From contig JAULBX010025585.1 of NCBI GenBank assembly GCA_032358255.1, positions 1 through 59,001 on the forward strand: DNA of 59,001 nt, read 5' to 3'. This DNA comes from Heterotrichella gracilis (Eukaryota > Sar > Xanthophyceae > Tribonematales > Xanthonemataceae). Position 1 is the stretch's first letter. Each line of letters opens with the position of its first letter. Of the stretch, positions 23,001 through 38,156 are shown piece by piece. The translations under genes were made by a program, and so were the position numbers. Under the pieces are notes generated by a model. That model was not told where the DNA came from, searched no databases, and was given only the letters and a program-made list of their open reading frames with translations.

Positions 23001-24599
23001 TCATAGACCAGCGGCATAGCCATTTCTTCCATCTCTTAAACCGACATTCAATTTCAGTTTCAATGCACAGACTGGTGTGGCCTATATATTGGACTCTGTC
23101 CCCCACCACACATCACATCTTTTTCGTAACTCAATAATGAATGATAAAGGTTTTGTAAATTGATAAATTCGATGCAAACCCAGCACACACCCACCTCCGA
23201 TGCAGTCCATGACCACGATCCAGTTCCAGTGGTTTGCGTGCAGCGCGAACGCCACCGACACCGGCACGATGAATGCGGTGTAGGTGGCGTCTGTGAGGAG
23301 GGCGATGGTGGCCCACCAGCGGGCCGCGCGGCTATTGGGGTTGAGGGTGCGCCACCCAAACACGCTGCGCTTCCTGCACGCACACCACACCACGATAGAG
23401 ACGTTAGTCTGGACGCATGCCTGTTTTTGGGGACGCATGCATATATTCTCTACTGTTGAGTGTCATTTACCTTGTCCGGTTACCCTATACCCTAAACCCT
23501 TCATTGAACCCCTAAACCCTAAACCCTGCGTTTACCTGGAGTGGTGCTTGCCCGCAGGCAGCGCCATCTGCCCAACCAGCACCAAGCCTCAAATTGAATA
23601 CCTCCACTCAACCATAACCCCTAACCCCCTTCATTTACCTGGTCCGGTGCTTGCCCGCGGGCGGCGGCATCTGGCCCACCTGCACCAGCAGCTGGAACAC
23701 GTTGTGCTTGCCTCCATCCTCCTGCTCCAGCGCCTTTATGTCCTTGCACACAAAGCGTTTCCAGGACTTGCGGTCAACGCTCAGCTCGCGCGCGATGAAG
23801 GGCACGTCTAGCTCTGTGGGATTGGGATTAGGATTTAGGGTTTGGGGCTTAAGGTTTAGGGCAATGAAGGGTTTGTCGAGCTTGTAAATTGAGGTTAGGG
23901 TTTAAATCTGATTAGGGTTTAGGGCGATGAAGGGTTAAGCTCTGTGAGGGTTAAGTGTAAAGTTTCTAAAGGGCTTAACCCTTACTCCGGGTTAAGGGTT
24001 TGGGCGAAGGGCGATGATTTCCAACCCAAAAGCAAGCACAAGCCCAGGGCATGTGGGACAGAGCACCGCAGTGCAGCCCACAAACAGAACCTGTAGGTAA
24101 ATGGTTTTCCAGGCTTGCCAAGGCCCTAGGGGTCTGACAGGTGGTGGCCAGTGGAGGTGGAAAATATGCACCTCCACTCCACCTCCACAAGACGCTGTCG
24201 TCCACTTCCGCTGCGCCTCCACTCCACCCCCACAAGAGGCTCTAGTGAATGTAATTGAAGCCCTAGGGTGTGTGTCAGATGGTGTCCAAAGGGTGGAGAG
24301 CACCCTAGTGACTCCTCTTGAAGGACTCACTTGCACTCACCTTCACCGCTCACGGCGTTGCTGCAGGAGGAGATGGTGGCCTTCTCCTGCTTTTCAGTGT
24401 TCCCTCCTGAGCTCCCAAGGCTGTTGGCTTTCTCCATGGGGCTGTGCCCACCGCTGCCCACCGACCCCTCCTCACGTTCGTTCCCGTTCCCGTTCCCGTT
24501 CCCGTTCCCCCCCAATGAAAGGTTCCAGCTCACTGCCCCAGCCAGGCCCTCCTCCCCCGCACCTTGCGGCTTCGTGGAAGTCATGCGATATACGTGCAT
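17064..24599 (-). CDS. Six-TM voltage-gated K+ channel with C-linker and cyclic-nucleotide-binding-like domain
   Basis: Fifteen minus-strand exons: 24341-24599, 23639-23813, 23195-23373, 22442-22608, 21762-21863, 21218-21407, 20801-20922, 20449-20559, 20038-20149, 19661-19885, 19118-19314, 18672-18745, 18145-18307, 17575-17643 and 17064-17150, 743 residues. Transmembrane segments: S1 about 166-188, S2 about 194-215, S4 at 281-294 with arginines every third residue (LRLLRVLRVARLLR), S5 about 320-345, pore helix and filter TVGFGD at 384-389, S6 399-420. GFG is the K+-selective variant found in EAG/ERG channels. A C-linker (436-472) and CNBD (about 500-613) follow. The phosphate-binding cassette reads ILGKAAVL where ligand-binding members have GE, so cyclic nucleotide may not bind. 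The acidic C-terminus ends DDESEDSE. The start could also be 24584. Intron 4 contains a scaffold gap. Probable site: plasma or flagellar membrane (inferred). Confidence 0.88.
18498..18640 (-). repeat. Echoes of channel exon 12
   Basis: 18498-18560 repeats nearly all of exon 12 (real copy 18672-18745), including the donor, with few changes. 18610-18640 is a shorter copy. AACCCTAA-type words separate them. The large copy lacks an obvious acceptor, so I treat it as an echo rather than an alternative exon. Confidence 0.8.
18889..19045 (-). repeat. Echoes of channel exon 11's 3' end
   Basis: 18991-19045 and the more diverged 18889-18935 repeat the end of exon 11 (GGACAA(C/T)GTGTACCCGCAG in sense) with the following donor. 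Confidence 0.75.
19421..19612 (-). repeat. Three tandem echoes of channel exon 10's 3' end with TTTAGGG
   Basis: The sense sequence GCAGACTGCATGTGGTGCC...GGAAG|GTGGGTGGGG recurs at 19581-19612, 19501-19532 and 19421-19452. The spacing is 80 nt, and TTTAGGG-type heptamers lie between units. The real exon end is at 19661. Confidence 0.9.
19929..19966 (-). repeat. Echo of channel exon 9's 3' end
   Basis: It repeats about 38 nt of the end of exon 9 (real copy near 20041-20079). The two are separated, in sense, by TAGGG-rich sequence. Confidence 0.7.
22026..22395 (-). repeat. Array of exon 4 3'-end echoes around the assembly gap
   Basis: Copies lie at about 22326-22395, 22148-22193 (cut by the Ns) and 22026-22098. 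Each contains the coding end TGGTACTACTTCTGGCA... through GAG|GTAAAGAG and the same 30 nt of intron. They are joined by TTTAGGG heptamers in sense. The true exon end is 22442. The gap very likely hides more units. Confidence 0.9.
22194..22293. other. 100-N assembly gap
   Basis: Exactly 100 Ns, the convention for a gap of unknown length. It lies inside a tandem array in channel intron 4. Confidence 0.99.
23536..23577 (-). repeat. Echo of channel exon 2's 3' end
   Basis: It matches the end of exon 2 (GGCAAGCACC..., real end 23639) with its donor. TTTAGGG heptamers lie downstream in sense. Confidence 0.75.
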
Positions 24600-25854
24600 T
24601 CAACCATGGCTGCTAGGCCAGCTGCCTGAAAGTGGTGGTCGCCGGAACCGTGTGTGCGTGGGTTTTGCAGGCAGACACCTTGACAATCTGTATCACCACC
24701 CGTGCGGTTTGTCCCAGGGGATTTTACAAGTGTCTGCTGGGCGCGAGACGGGAAGATGGTGGCTGCGGTTGCTAAGAGGGACGACGTTGGCTGTTTTCGA
24801 AACACGGTTCCAACAGGAAGGAGTATGGCACATATTCCGCCTACCCAGTGGCGCATGCAGTTGACCGGAAGCAACGGATTAAAGCACGGATCGTTTGCAG
24901 GTTACTGCCACGCACACACCCACTATCCTGGTACAATACGTTAATGTGATATATATTTCATAGTCAATATGTAGCGTCTTTGGCCCAGCAAACAGGAACC
25001 GACCGGTGGGAAGGCATGTGCACGCCGTTTGGCAGATGCATGCATGCATATGTGGTTGGTGGGTGAAACAGCGTACATGCAACGTTAAGCGAGGAGGCAT
25101 ACCAACAGCATCATATGGCGTATGTTACAGCAACGCTGAGGAGCCGAGAGGTCGCTAGTGGCATCTGTGTCGCGCGTGGAAAACCTGATGGCGGGAGAAC
25201 TGCCCACGCCGCAGGATGGTTAGTAGCCCAAGCCCAAAGGGTTTACAACCTCCATCGTTGCTGAGTGCTTTTATTTGTTCTACTCATTGACCACTCGGCA
25301 AAAGGACGCAGCAGCAGGAAAGGAACTATTGAAGTGTTTATCAGAACTGTGGCTGAATACCCTGGTTCACAGTGTTGCATCACCGCTCAGCAGGTGTTGA
25401 TATACGTGGAGCACAAACAAAAGCCAAAAGCCAAATGCCAAAGGATCAGTTTGACTGCAACCTGCACCACACTCCTAGGATAGGAACTTCCTTGTCGGCT
25501 AAAAGGTGCCTACTAGGACATGCTACAGCTGGCAAATACCGCCACACTTGGGCGTAACATACGTCCGCACTGAGCAGTGCATATGACCCACTGGTGCAAA
25601 GAATCACCCTCATTGCTCCCGCAAGGTGCTATTTGGTACATCCCCACCCCTTGCCTCTCAGCTCATTGTGTATGGCTGCCACCACACCCGCCAGCACATG
25701 CCTCCAACCCCTGCTCAACTCCCCCTCTCACATGCCTCTATGTGGCCACCCAGCAGTTCAAACCATACGGAAAGTGTTCCTCGCGCCAGCCTCCAAAGCC
25801 CTGTTGAGGGCGGTTCCTCATGGCGTGCTTCAAAAACCCTATTGAGGGTGTTCC
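24600..25854. other. Spacer between channel 5' end and LTD 3' end
   Basis: No exon recognised. It holds the presumed channel promoter and the LTD 3' UTR. A minus-strand TGTAA (25243-25247) is a possible LTD poly(A) signal. Confidence 0.45.
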
Positions 25855-28788
25855 TCATGCCGTGCTCCTGCTGGCCATCTTCTCCTTGAGCGCCTCCACC
25901 ACATCCTCCTTGGTGGCAAGATCAAGGGGGGTCTTGCCATCGTTGTCCTAATCATAACACACACACACCACATGTTTAGGGTTAAGGGTTCAGGTCAAGA
26001 GGGTTTTACCCTCGTCGTCCTGATGATAACATACACACACACCACCTGTCTTTGAAGTTGAACAACGTGAAGCATGGCATCTTTTTCCAGGTCAAAATTC
26101 AAGTTTTGCTTGGTGCAGCACGCGTAGCTGTAACTAGCAAAGGGCCAATGGGTCATGTTGACACCACCGCGGCAATGCATGGATCAAGGCCTGCCAAGCA
26201 AGTGCCAGGTGGCCAGGTGCAGGCATTACTGCCACACACCCCAGGCAACAACTCCTGTGTGCGCACATGCACGCTGTTGCGGTCCCAGTGATGTCGCCCC
26301 AGGGCATGACATCACGATGCTGCATGCCCCTCCATGTGCACCTCACAGCTGGTCTAGGATAACGGGAAGTGTTTTGTGGTTCGCACGAGGGTTCTCACCT
26401 TGACTGTAGGGCCTGCACCCGCCCTGACTAGCAATTATATTTGTGGCATGTCGTTCTGGCTAGAATCCTTGATAGGGTTCGCATTAGGATCCGACAAGGG
26501 ATGTCGTTAGGGTTCTCACCTTGACGGTAGGGTCTGCGCCCGCCCTGAGCAGCGACTCTATCTGGGGCATGTCGTTCTCAGAGGCAGCCATGAGCAGGAG
26601 CACGTCCACAGGCTGCCGCCCTACACAGGGTAATGGGTCCACTGGTTAGGGTTGGAAGGCTGAGCCTAGGTTCTGGTCATGCGCATAAGCACGGGCACAT
26701 ACTTTGTTCTATATTCTTTTAATGGAGGAGTGTTTTTTTTAAAAGCGGGTGGCGTGCCAAGGTTAGGATTCAATGGGGAAGGTGCATGCCCCAAAAACAT
26801 GTGCGCCATTGGTGTGTGGCTTGCACCCATGCATGAAGTGCTGCGTACCGTTGCATGCATAGCCCCGTCCACGTGACAGCACCCTGAACGCACATGCACA
26901 AGGCCTGTGGGCGCATCTGGGTGCGAATGATGCATGCTAGCCCCCATGTAGATGTTCAGGGTTTAGGGTTCAGGGATTCTATGGAGATGCATGTGAGCTC
27001 CAGCAGGCCCCACATGGGTATTCAAAGGTGCATGTGGGTGCCAGCTGCCCCACATTGGCCCCATGCATGCCCATGTGGCTACATGCTAGCCTCACGTGGA
27101 GTGCATGCGGATGCCATATGGACCATGACATGAAGCCTGCAGCACCAATTTTCCTGCTCGTGACCTGATGCATTCATAAACCCTACCCCTAATGCATTCA
27201 TGAACCCTAAAACCCTAACCACTAGACTTACCCTCCATCAAGGCGTACATGCGGTCGTAGGTGCCCTGCGCAAGGGGGAGTTGGCCAATTAGCTAGGTAC
27301 AAGGCTTCCAGCAATGCAGCCAGATGAGCAGGGCCAAGGGAGGGACGCTTGTGTGAGTGCTGCGGTGGGCGCAAGCCGGTGCAAGCGCAAGGCTGGTGGT
27401 CAGCGCATGTATGATTGTCACCATTAGAATGACATTAAATGTAAATTAACCCACGCCATGTAGGGTAAGCACAAACCCTCTGATACTGCACACCCCGTAG
27501 CCATCGGATTACTCAACGCCCATCAATCCTATAACCTAAGATTTGACCTGTGCACCAGCATGTCGTTGGTCTGCTCATGCCTGGCTAGCATGGCAGCCAC
27601 TGTATCCACATTGGACTGAACACCGTGCATGCAACGTGTTGCGCAACTGATTGTTTAGACCAAGGTGCCATTAGCCAACGCTGGATGGTGAACTCTTGAA
27701 TGCACCCATACACACTAGCACTCCTGGTAACTTTGCTGTTCGGGGTTATCGGCAGTGCTAGTGTCAATAGATGCATTCAGGAATTCACCACCAGCGTCTG
27801 GTTGATGGCACACATGGTCGCAGTCTCGGGCACAGGAGGCTTAATGCATTCTGTTACAGAAGTCCGCATGCTCAATGTCCTTGCGAAACCACTCCCTCCT
27901 AAGTTCTGACGAAATGAATCCTACATTACTCCAAGCAAAGCCTTGAACATAACCCTAACCTAGCATACCCTAGACAAACCCATGGGAAAACCCTACTTCA
28001 ACCCTATCCATGACCATTAACCCAAGCCTTACCTCCGTGGCCAGCATGCCCATGTAGTTAAAATAGTCCTCCACATCCTCGTTGTTGAAGTCTGACCGGG
28101 ACTTGGTTTCAAAGGCTGCAGGGGTGAAATAGTGGAATTGGGTCACATCCCAGCTGTGGGCACGTGACAATGCGTTGCCAAGGGTCGTGCGGGGAGAGGC
28201 AGGAATGATGGGGGCAACCGTTGGACAAGGCGGGAGGCTAAGGGTTAATGTTGTGTGCGTTGAAGTGCGTGCTGCAGTCTGAGTGTGGCTTGCCATTGGG
28301 CTTGATCCGTGTGGTGGGTGGTATGGGCAAAACGGTGTGCAGGTGCGCATGTTAAGCAATGTGCCAGGAATCCATACAAGAGTTCAGGGCACAGTCTTAT
28401 GGCACATATATAGAGCATGACTCACAAATAGTCTATGTATGATATAGAGCATGGCAAAGATGGCGTTGGCTAGGCCTATTGTAAACAGCTGCAAGTGTCA
28501 AACTAGGCTGGCTTTTCAATACACACAGCGTAATGACAGAAGTCTACATGCATCTGCTGCAGTCACCTTGCACTCATTTTTTCAACCCCCACCTTCCTCC
28601 TTGGCGCCACCTAGCCCGAACCAGGCATGGCAGCGAGCCCCGTTCTGTACCGAAGTGCCCAGCTGCTTGCCAGATACGCTGCTGCTCCTGAAGGCCAACC
28701 TGCACACGCTGGCTGGTCGTCTGCTGACCGTGCTGCGTGCTGCAACTGGCGCGGATGCTGTTGAGCACAGCGCGACTTGTGCTGCCAT
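25855..28788 (-). CDS. LTD: LHCP translocation-defect protein LTD (plastid ankyrin protein)
   Basis: Five exons: 28593-28788, 28033-28115, 27232-27265, 26520-26620 and 25855-25947, 168 residues. LTD (also called GDC1) receives imported light-harvesting chlorophyll proteins at the inner envelope and hands them to the chloroplast SRP pathway. The first 50 residues or so are an Ala/Ser/Arg-rich transit peptide (MAAQVALCSTASAPVAARST). Family-specific blocks follow: NNEDVEDYFNYMGMLA, GTYDRMYALMEG, then QPVDVLLLMAASEND and the ankyrin segment LLRAGADPTVKDNDGKTPLD, as I remember them from the plant protein. The start is the first ATG preceding the transit peptide. Its length fits the family. It is head-to-head with coproporphyrinogen oxidase. 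Introns are long relative to exons and contain exon echoes. Confidence 0.9.
26002..26459 (-). repeat. Echoes of LTD exon 5 start and exon 4 end inside intron 4
   Basis: 26002-26042 repeats the beginning of exon 5 with its upstream intron (GTCGTCCTGATGATAAC versus GTTGTCCTAATCATAAC). 26394-26459 repeats the last 50 nt or so of exon 4 with its donor. Both lie in the same intron, one at each end. Confidence 0.8.
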
Positions 28789-29537
28789 GGTGTGGGCTGG
28801 GTAGATGGGGTTGACAATGGTGTGTGGTTTGGCAGATAGCACTGGTAAGTATGTGGGGAATCACTTTGTGGCAGTTGCTTTGTTGATCAAAGGGGAAATC
28901 TATGAAAGTTGAGGTGGAACGTTGGAAGCAAGTTGCACAGTATATTAGTTGCTGGTGTCGTGAGTGCTGTGGGTGTGAGGGGAGGGGGGAGGGGCTTCTA
29001 GGCAAGTGAACTATGACAACGCTGTGATGGTTGTTCACAAACACTGCTGCATCAGCCTTGGCCACTTTGGGGTGACGTTCCCAGCTGGTGCAGGCTCAGA
29101 GTTGCGTGAGTAAAATGGATAAGTTTTCCCGCGCTTCCGGCTGGGTCCTTGGCCAATCAGAGGGCCCATTTCCAAAGGTGGCAATGTGGACAGTTGAGGG
29201 GGTATGACATTTGCATCCACAAATGTGGGTGCTCCATCAACGTTCATACACATTTCCTACTGGATTCGTATTACAACCCTCCTCGGGTAGTGCATTCAAT
29301 TCTGGCATTTGTCGACACTGGATTTTGGATAAGGCGTATTGGTACTGTGTTATCTGCACTGGCAACTCCTGAAACTGCACGTAGCCCTGCGACGTGCACT
29401 AGTCTGTTCAAAGCAACCAAAGTGTGTGTCCTTGTAACGTTGCATAAAGGGGATGTGCAAGGCAGCAGCCCCTCACAACCCATAGCCACAATTTGGCCCG
29501 CTGTAATCAGCCCCTGTCCCATTGGAACCCAGCCAAT
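28789..29537. promoter_or_regulatory. Divergent LTD/CPOX intergenic promoter region
   Basis: 749 bp separate the two start codons, so both promoters must lie here or overlap. A GTAC core occurs at 29342-29345, about 195 nt before the CPOX start. GTAC is the core of the copper-response element that controls CPX1 in Chlamydomonas, but a single 4-mer is weak evidence. No clear TATA box was assigned. Confidence 0.45.
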
Positions 29538-33645
<4,108 letters not shown>

Positions 33646-35419
33646 CGCCAGGGGGGGGGTTGGGAGGGGGGGGACCCTATGGGGCTTGTGCGCAATCCCA
33701 GTAGGGGTTTGTGTCGATGGGCCATACCTAGTGACTCGCAGCAGCAATTGACTGGTGGGCTGGGAACGATCGTTGGGCACTGTGTGGCATTGTGCTTTGC
33801 ATGCAGGCGTGCGTGCAGAAGCTTAATTCAATCACGTGCTGCACACCAAGTGCTAGGACTGTGTGCCTCTGGTGGGTGTTCCTGACTGGAAGTGTGGATA
33901 AGCCCAGCGTGTGTGTATTTATGGACTTGCATATCAATTTTTGCTCGGCCCAGCACATGTTGAACAAACGAGTACACATGTAGCCTTTTGTTGTGCAATA
34001 TGCAAGGCGCGTTTGGGCAGTAGATGCCTGCGTTGCCTCTGTTAACAACGCTTTTTCGGTACTCATCCCTCTCTGGGTGACATCATCTGGTGATGTAACT
34101 AGCACTGCTATTTCACCAAGGTTGTCGTACTATATATGTATGCACTGTAAGCGCTCTGGGCAGGGCGTCAAGAGGTGGCAACTGACACATGCATCGCATG
34201 GCTGGTACCCTGCGTGGACGCCAAGGGCTGCCACGACACCCTGTTTCAAAGTTTGCGTTCAGCTCAAAGCTGATTTCAGAAGCTGTTCCCTAGAACCTGG
34301 TATCACACGGTCAGCAGCTTGGGGCAGTGCAGCTCTTTGGCACAAGTTGAAGGTGTTCCAACTCAGGAGAAGCTTCGTATTTTCAAACGTTCTCAAAGGG
34401 GGGTGGGTAAGGCATGGGAGTCGACTGTTTTGAACAACGTATTTGTATCTGCCACACTAAACCGCGACCCCTTGCGGTGGTCGCACCAGCGAAAACACTG
34501 CTGGCCCACCAAAAGACATACTACTGCCTGTGGACACCCACGCGCAACGGATTCCGTCACAATTGCACTGCGGAGGTAAGATGCATGCATGCATTGGATG
34601 TGGATGATTCGCCCGCCATGTCTGCATTCGGGGCGGCGCAAAAGCCGCTTCACCTTGTTGAACACGCACACTCTGCACTGTGAATATCCGCTTCGCTCAA
34701 CTAGGGTACCCGTCTTGCGTGTAGGACGGCCCCTTGTGCACCCGCGCTGCAGCAACCCCCCACATGTACATGTACCCCCCTGCATGCAACGCTGAAGTAG
34801 TGTGGTTCCCTGCAGCGGCCACGTGCAACTCGATGACGTCAAGTAGACGAGCCAAAAAAGGTGAGACTTGTAGCTTAATAGTAGTTAAATCCTTCCAGTT
34901 TGCGCCAACTGGTGCATTTTGCCCACCGAGGGTTGCCACCTTCTATCCACGACAGCTGGCAAGGTAGACCTTGTTATACCAGCACGTAGGTGTATTCAAC
35001 TCACTTGCACACCATTAGGAGGCTTCACAGCGATGATTATGGCCATGTGCATGCGTTATGGTTCCCACGTGGTCCTCCATGCAGCTGACAGCGTGTGGGT
35101 GGGGGGCGGGGCTGCAGCACGCATGTCTCCTCTGGCAACGCCGCTTAGCGGGGTTGTGGTAGTTGTACGTGTGTGGTGGGGACTGACTGCGCTTTTCGAA
35201 CCCCCTGTGCATTTCAGTCCCCTGTCCCCGCTTTTTGGACCTGCGCACAGGCAAAAGGGGTTGGATGGGGTTGGGAAAATGGGGTTGGGTGCATGATCCC
35301 ACCCAGCTGAGGCGTATGATGGATTTGGTGGGGGTGGGCCGGTAGCTGCGCACGTGTGTCCATACCGTTATCAAGCAGGTGATTGTGGTCCTTGAGTGCG
35401 TGTTTCAACCCTTGCGCAG

Positions 35420-36327
35420 GGTTCAAGAAGCTTGCGCTGCACCTGCACCTGCAGCGCCCCCTGCTGGTCCTAGACACAGAAACCACGGGCTTCGACCCAT
35501 ACACAGAGCGCATCGTGCAGATAGGCTTCCTCAAACTGCACCCAGATGGCGACACCACCGAGACAACATGGCTGGTCAACCCCGGGCAGCGGATACCCCC
35601 GCAGGCCACCAGCGTGCACAACATCGGGGATGAAGATGTGGAGGATGCGCCTTGCTTTGGCGAGGTGGCGGATGCCATTGTGGAGTGGTTCAAGGGGTGT
35701 GACCTGGCAGGGTACAACATATTGGGCTATGATCTGCTTATTTTGTTGGCGGAGTTTGAGCGGCTGGGACGGGAGCTGCCACTGGGTGAAAAGAAGCTGG
35801 TGGATTCTTCCTTCATTGAGAAGTACTTTCTTCTCCAAAATCCAGTCACTAACTGGAACGGCAGCCGCCTGCAGTGGCGCGAGTTCGAGATCCTGTGCAC
35901 AGACTACCTGCAGGAGAGCCAGCCTGACCTCCTTGCAGAGTACCTTGCGCAGCAGCACACCGCGCTGGGGGACTGCCGCGCCACCTGCCACGTGCTGCTG
36001 CACCAGCTGGCCAAGTACAGCCTGCCCCCCTTTGTGTCCAAGCTGCACAGCCTCGGCATGAAAACCCTAGGGTCACTTCCCGAAAAGGCGGACGTGCACG
36101 AGTTCCTTCAGCTAATGCTGGCCGAACCGATTCCTGCATCTTCCTCGGAAGAAGAAGATGATATTGAGGATGAGGAGGGGGAGGAGGATGACTCTGAGGC
36201 GCCCCCTTCGCTCATGGGGGAGTCGGATGGCAACAGTGACGAGGAGGCGGTGGCGGTGGCGGTGGCGGTGGCGGAGGCCCGGCCCGGGAGGGGCAGCGCC
36301 AGCAAGAGGAGACGCATCAGCAGGTGA
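35420..36327 (+). CDS. DEDDh-family 3'-5' exonuclease (5' partial)
   Basis: One long exon follows an acceptor CTTGCGCAG (35411-35419) and gives 301 residues to TGA. The exonuclease fold is complete. ExoI is LVLDTETTGFDPYTERIVQIG (Asp and Glu metal ligands). ExoII is the region DLAGYNILGYDLLIL. ExoIII is HTALGDCRAT, with the His and Asp of the H-x4-D DEDDh type. This is the fold of the DNA polymerase III epsilon proofreader (DnaQ), also used by many DNA/RNA trimming enzymes. After the domain comes a linker, then an acidic stretch (about 35 residues with 20 Glu/Asp), an (AV)4 run and a basic KRRRISR end that could be a nuclear signal. No in-frame ATG precedes the domain inside this exon, so at least one upstream exon is missing. 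Substrate unknown. Confidence 0.85.
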
Positions 36328-38156
36328 CATATCCCAAGGGTTCCAGTGTGACCACACACACAGGCGTGGTGGTTCTACTCTATGAAAGCACGACATGGGA
36401 ATGGCGCAGCTTCCTCCAGTGCCCAGCCCTGCTTGGTGCAGGACCAGCTCTGCCTTGGGTTGGACGCAATCAATTGGTTAGTTTGTCAAAAGCGTTTTGG
36501 CCCACCTTTTTCAAGCCTGGTTAGTCTCATTACAAGTTGCAGCGTGGCACACGTTGGGACACACAAGTAGTTTTGGGCAGTGTGCCCTATGCACATCATG
36601 AAATTCCCCCACAAAAGGTCATTGTACAATACGTAGTATAGTGGATGAATCAATTTGTTGAGAACCCTGTCCATGGCATTGCGCAGTGGCAATACAAATG
36701 CGCGGCATTGTCCATTGTTTTTATTATCCTTTACAATATTACAGGCAGAGTGAATATTTTCTCAAATCGAATGGCATTGCATGCCTCTGGCGCCAGTGTT
36801 CTTTTTGTTCTCTTACAGCGTTTTCACCAATTATTGAATTCTGCTGCAAAGTGACCAATTTCTGCCATCAAATTCTGACATTCTCAATACTAGCTTGAAG
36901 GTTGTTGTAAACCTCAAATACGGTAACTGGCGTGATAATGTGGAATCCTGTTTAAAACTTCGAAGATATTGTTGATTGATTTATTAGATCATGAGCCTCA
37001 GCTGTTGCGCCACGCCGCACCGGGTCTCGGCATCACATGATTGACCTCATCTGTGAACCATGCAGGCCCGGATCACTGTGCCAACAAGCTGTATCCTATC
37101 AACCAATAAGCCAACCACCCTCTGGGTTAACGTTCAAGTCCCAAGGGCTGTTTTGAAATTGCACGTAGCGTGCCCCCGCGCTTGCTGTGCCCCCTTAAAA
37201 ATTGAAGGCTTTGGATGTTGAACTGGAGTAAAGAAACTGCAGTGACATGGAAACGAAGAAAAAGGATTTGCAATTCATGCAAATCGTCATCATGATGTAG
37301 CTTCACACTAAGGCCCTGAGCTCGTAGGTCCCGGAAGGTTGAACCGACATTCTACACTGGGAACTTTGTTCAATGTTGAATTTGTTCAGTGCCGCATCTT
37401 ATCATTCACGAGAGAGGGTTGCATGTGGAAAAAATGCCCTAAGGATTGGATAAAAGCATAAGTTAAGACAACCGGCTTAGCCTAAAGAAGGAAAAACCAC
37501 CATGCAGGATGGCCTAGTTTCCGCGCGTGTGCACCGTCCAGGCTTGGAACAACTATCTGGGTCCTATGCTATGATTTGTCGCACCCTCCACCACCACATC
37601 ACTCAATAGGCGCCACCAGATGATAGCTGGTTCTGATTTGGTACCAGTACATAAAGGAAATTGGCTGTGCTCATTAGACTGGATGGTATGCTAGCAATCA
37701 CCTTTGCGAGTGACTAATTCTGTTGCGCAACATTGGATCTGAAAATAAAAAGAAAAACTAAAAAACCGAATGGTTTACAAACGCCGATGTTGCAAAGCTG
37801 GCGTCAATCAACCACCTAATTCTAGCTAGATCTACACTGTTCTTTTAGCTGCCGACGCTACACAGCTGTTCACTTGCTGGGTATCCTTTATGTGAAACCC
37901 AGGCGGCTGACAAACCAATGACCTGGAACCCTATCCTGTCCCTACAGCTCAAGTTCCTCTCGAAGAATGCAAAGCACCTACTCTGCACCCTAAGTTGCTC
38001 GTCTACTGTTTTGGAGATACCCTATCCGAATCCTAACAAAAACTACTTCCCAACCCTTTGGCCCCCCTTCCACCCCCAGCCCTCCTGGATCCAGCAGACA
38101 CGCCTCCAGCATGCAATTCATCCAGCCATCAAAACCCTTGTCAACCCTAGAAAGAC
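36328..38156. other. AT-richer intergenic region between exonuclease and GT-methyltransferase 3' ends
   Basis: Convergent 3' ends. TGTAA at 36906-36910 (+) lies 580 nt after the exonuclease stop. TTACA at 37775-37779, which is TGTAA on the minus strand, lies 380 nt after the glycosyltransferase stop. No exon, RNA gene or repeat recognised. Confidence 0.5.
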
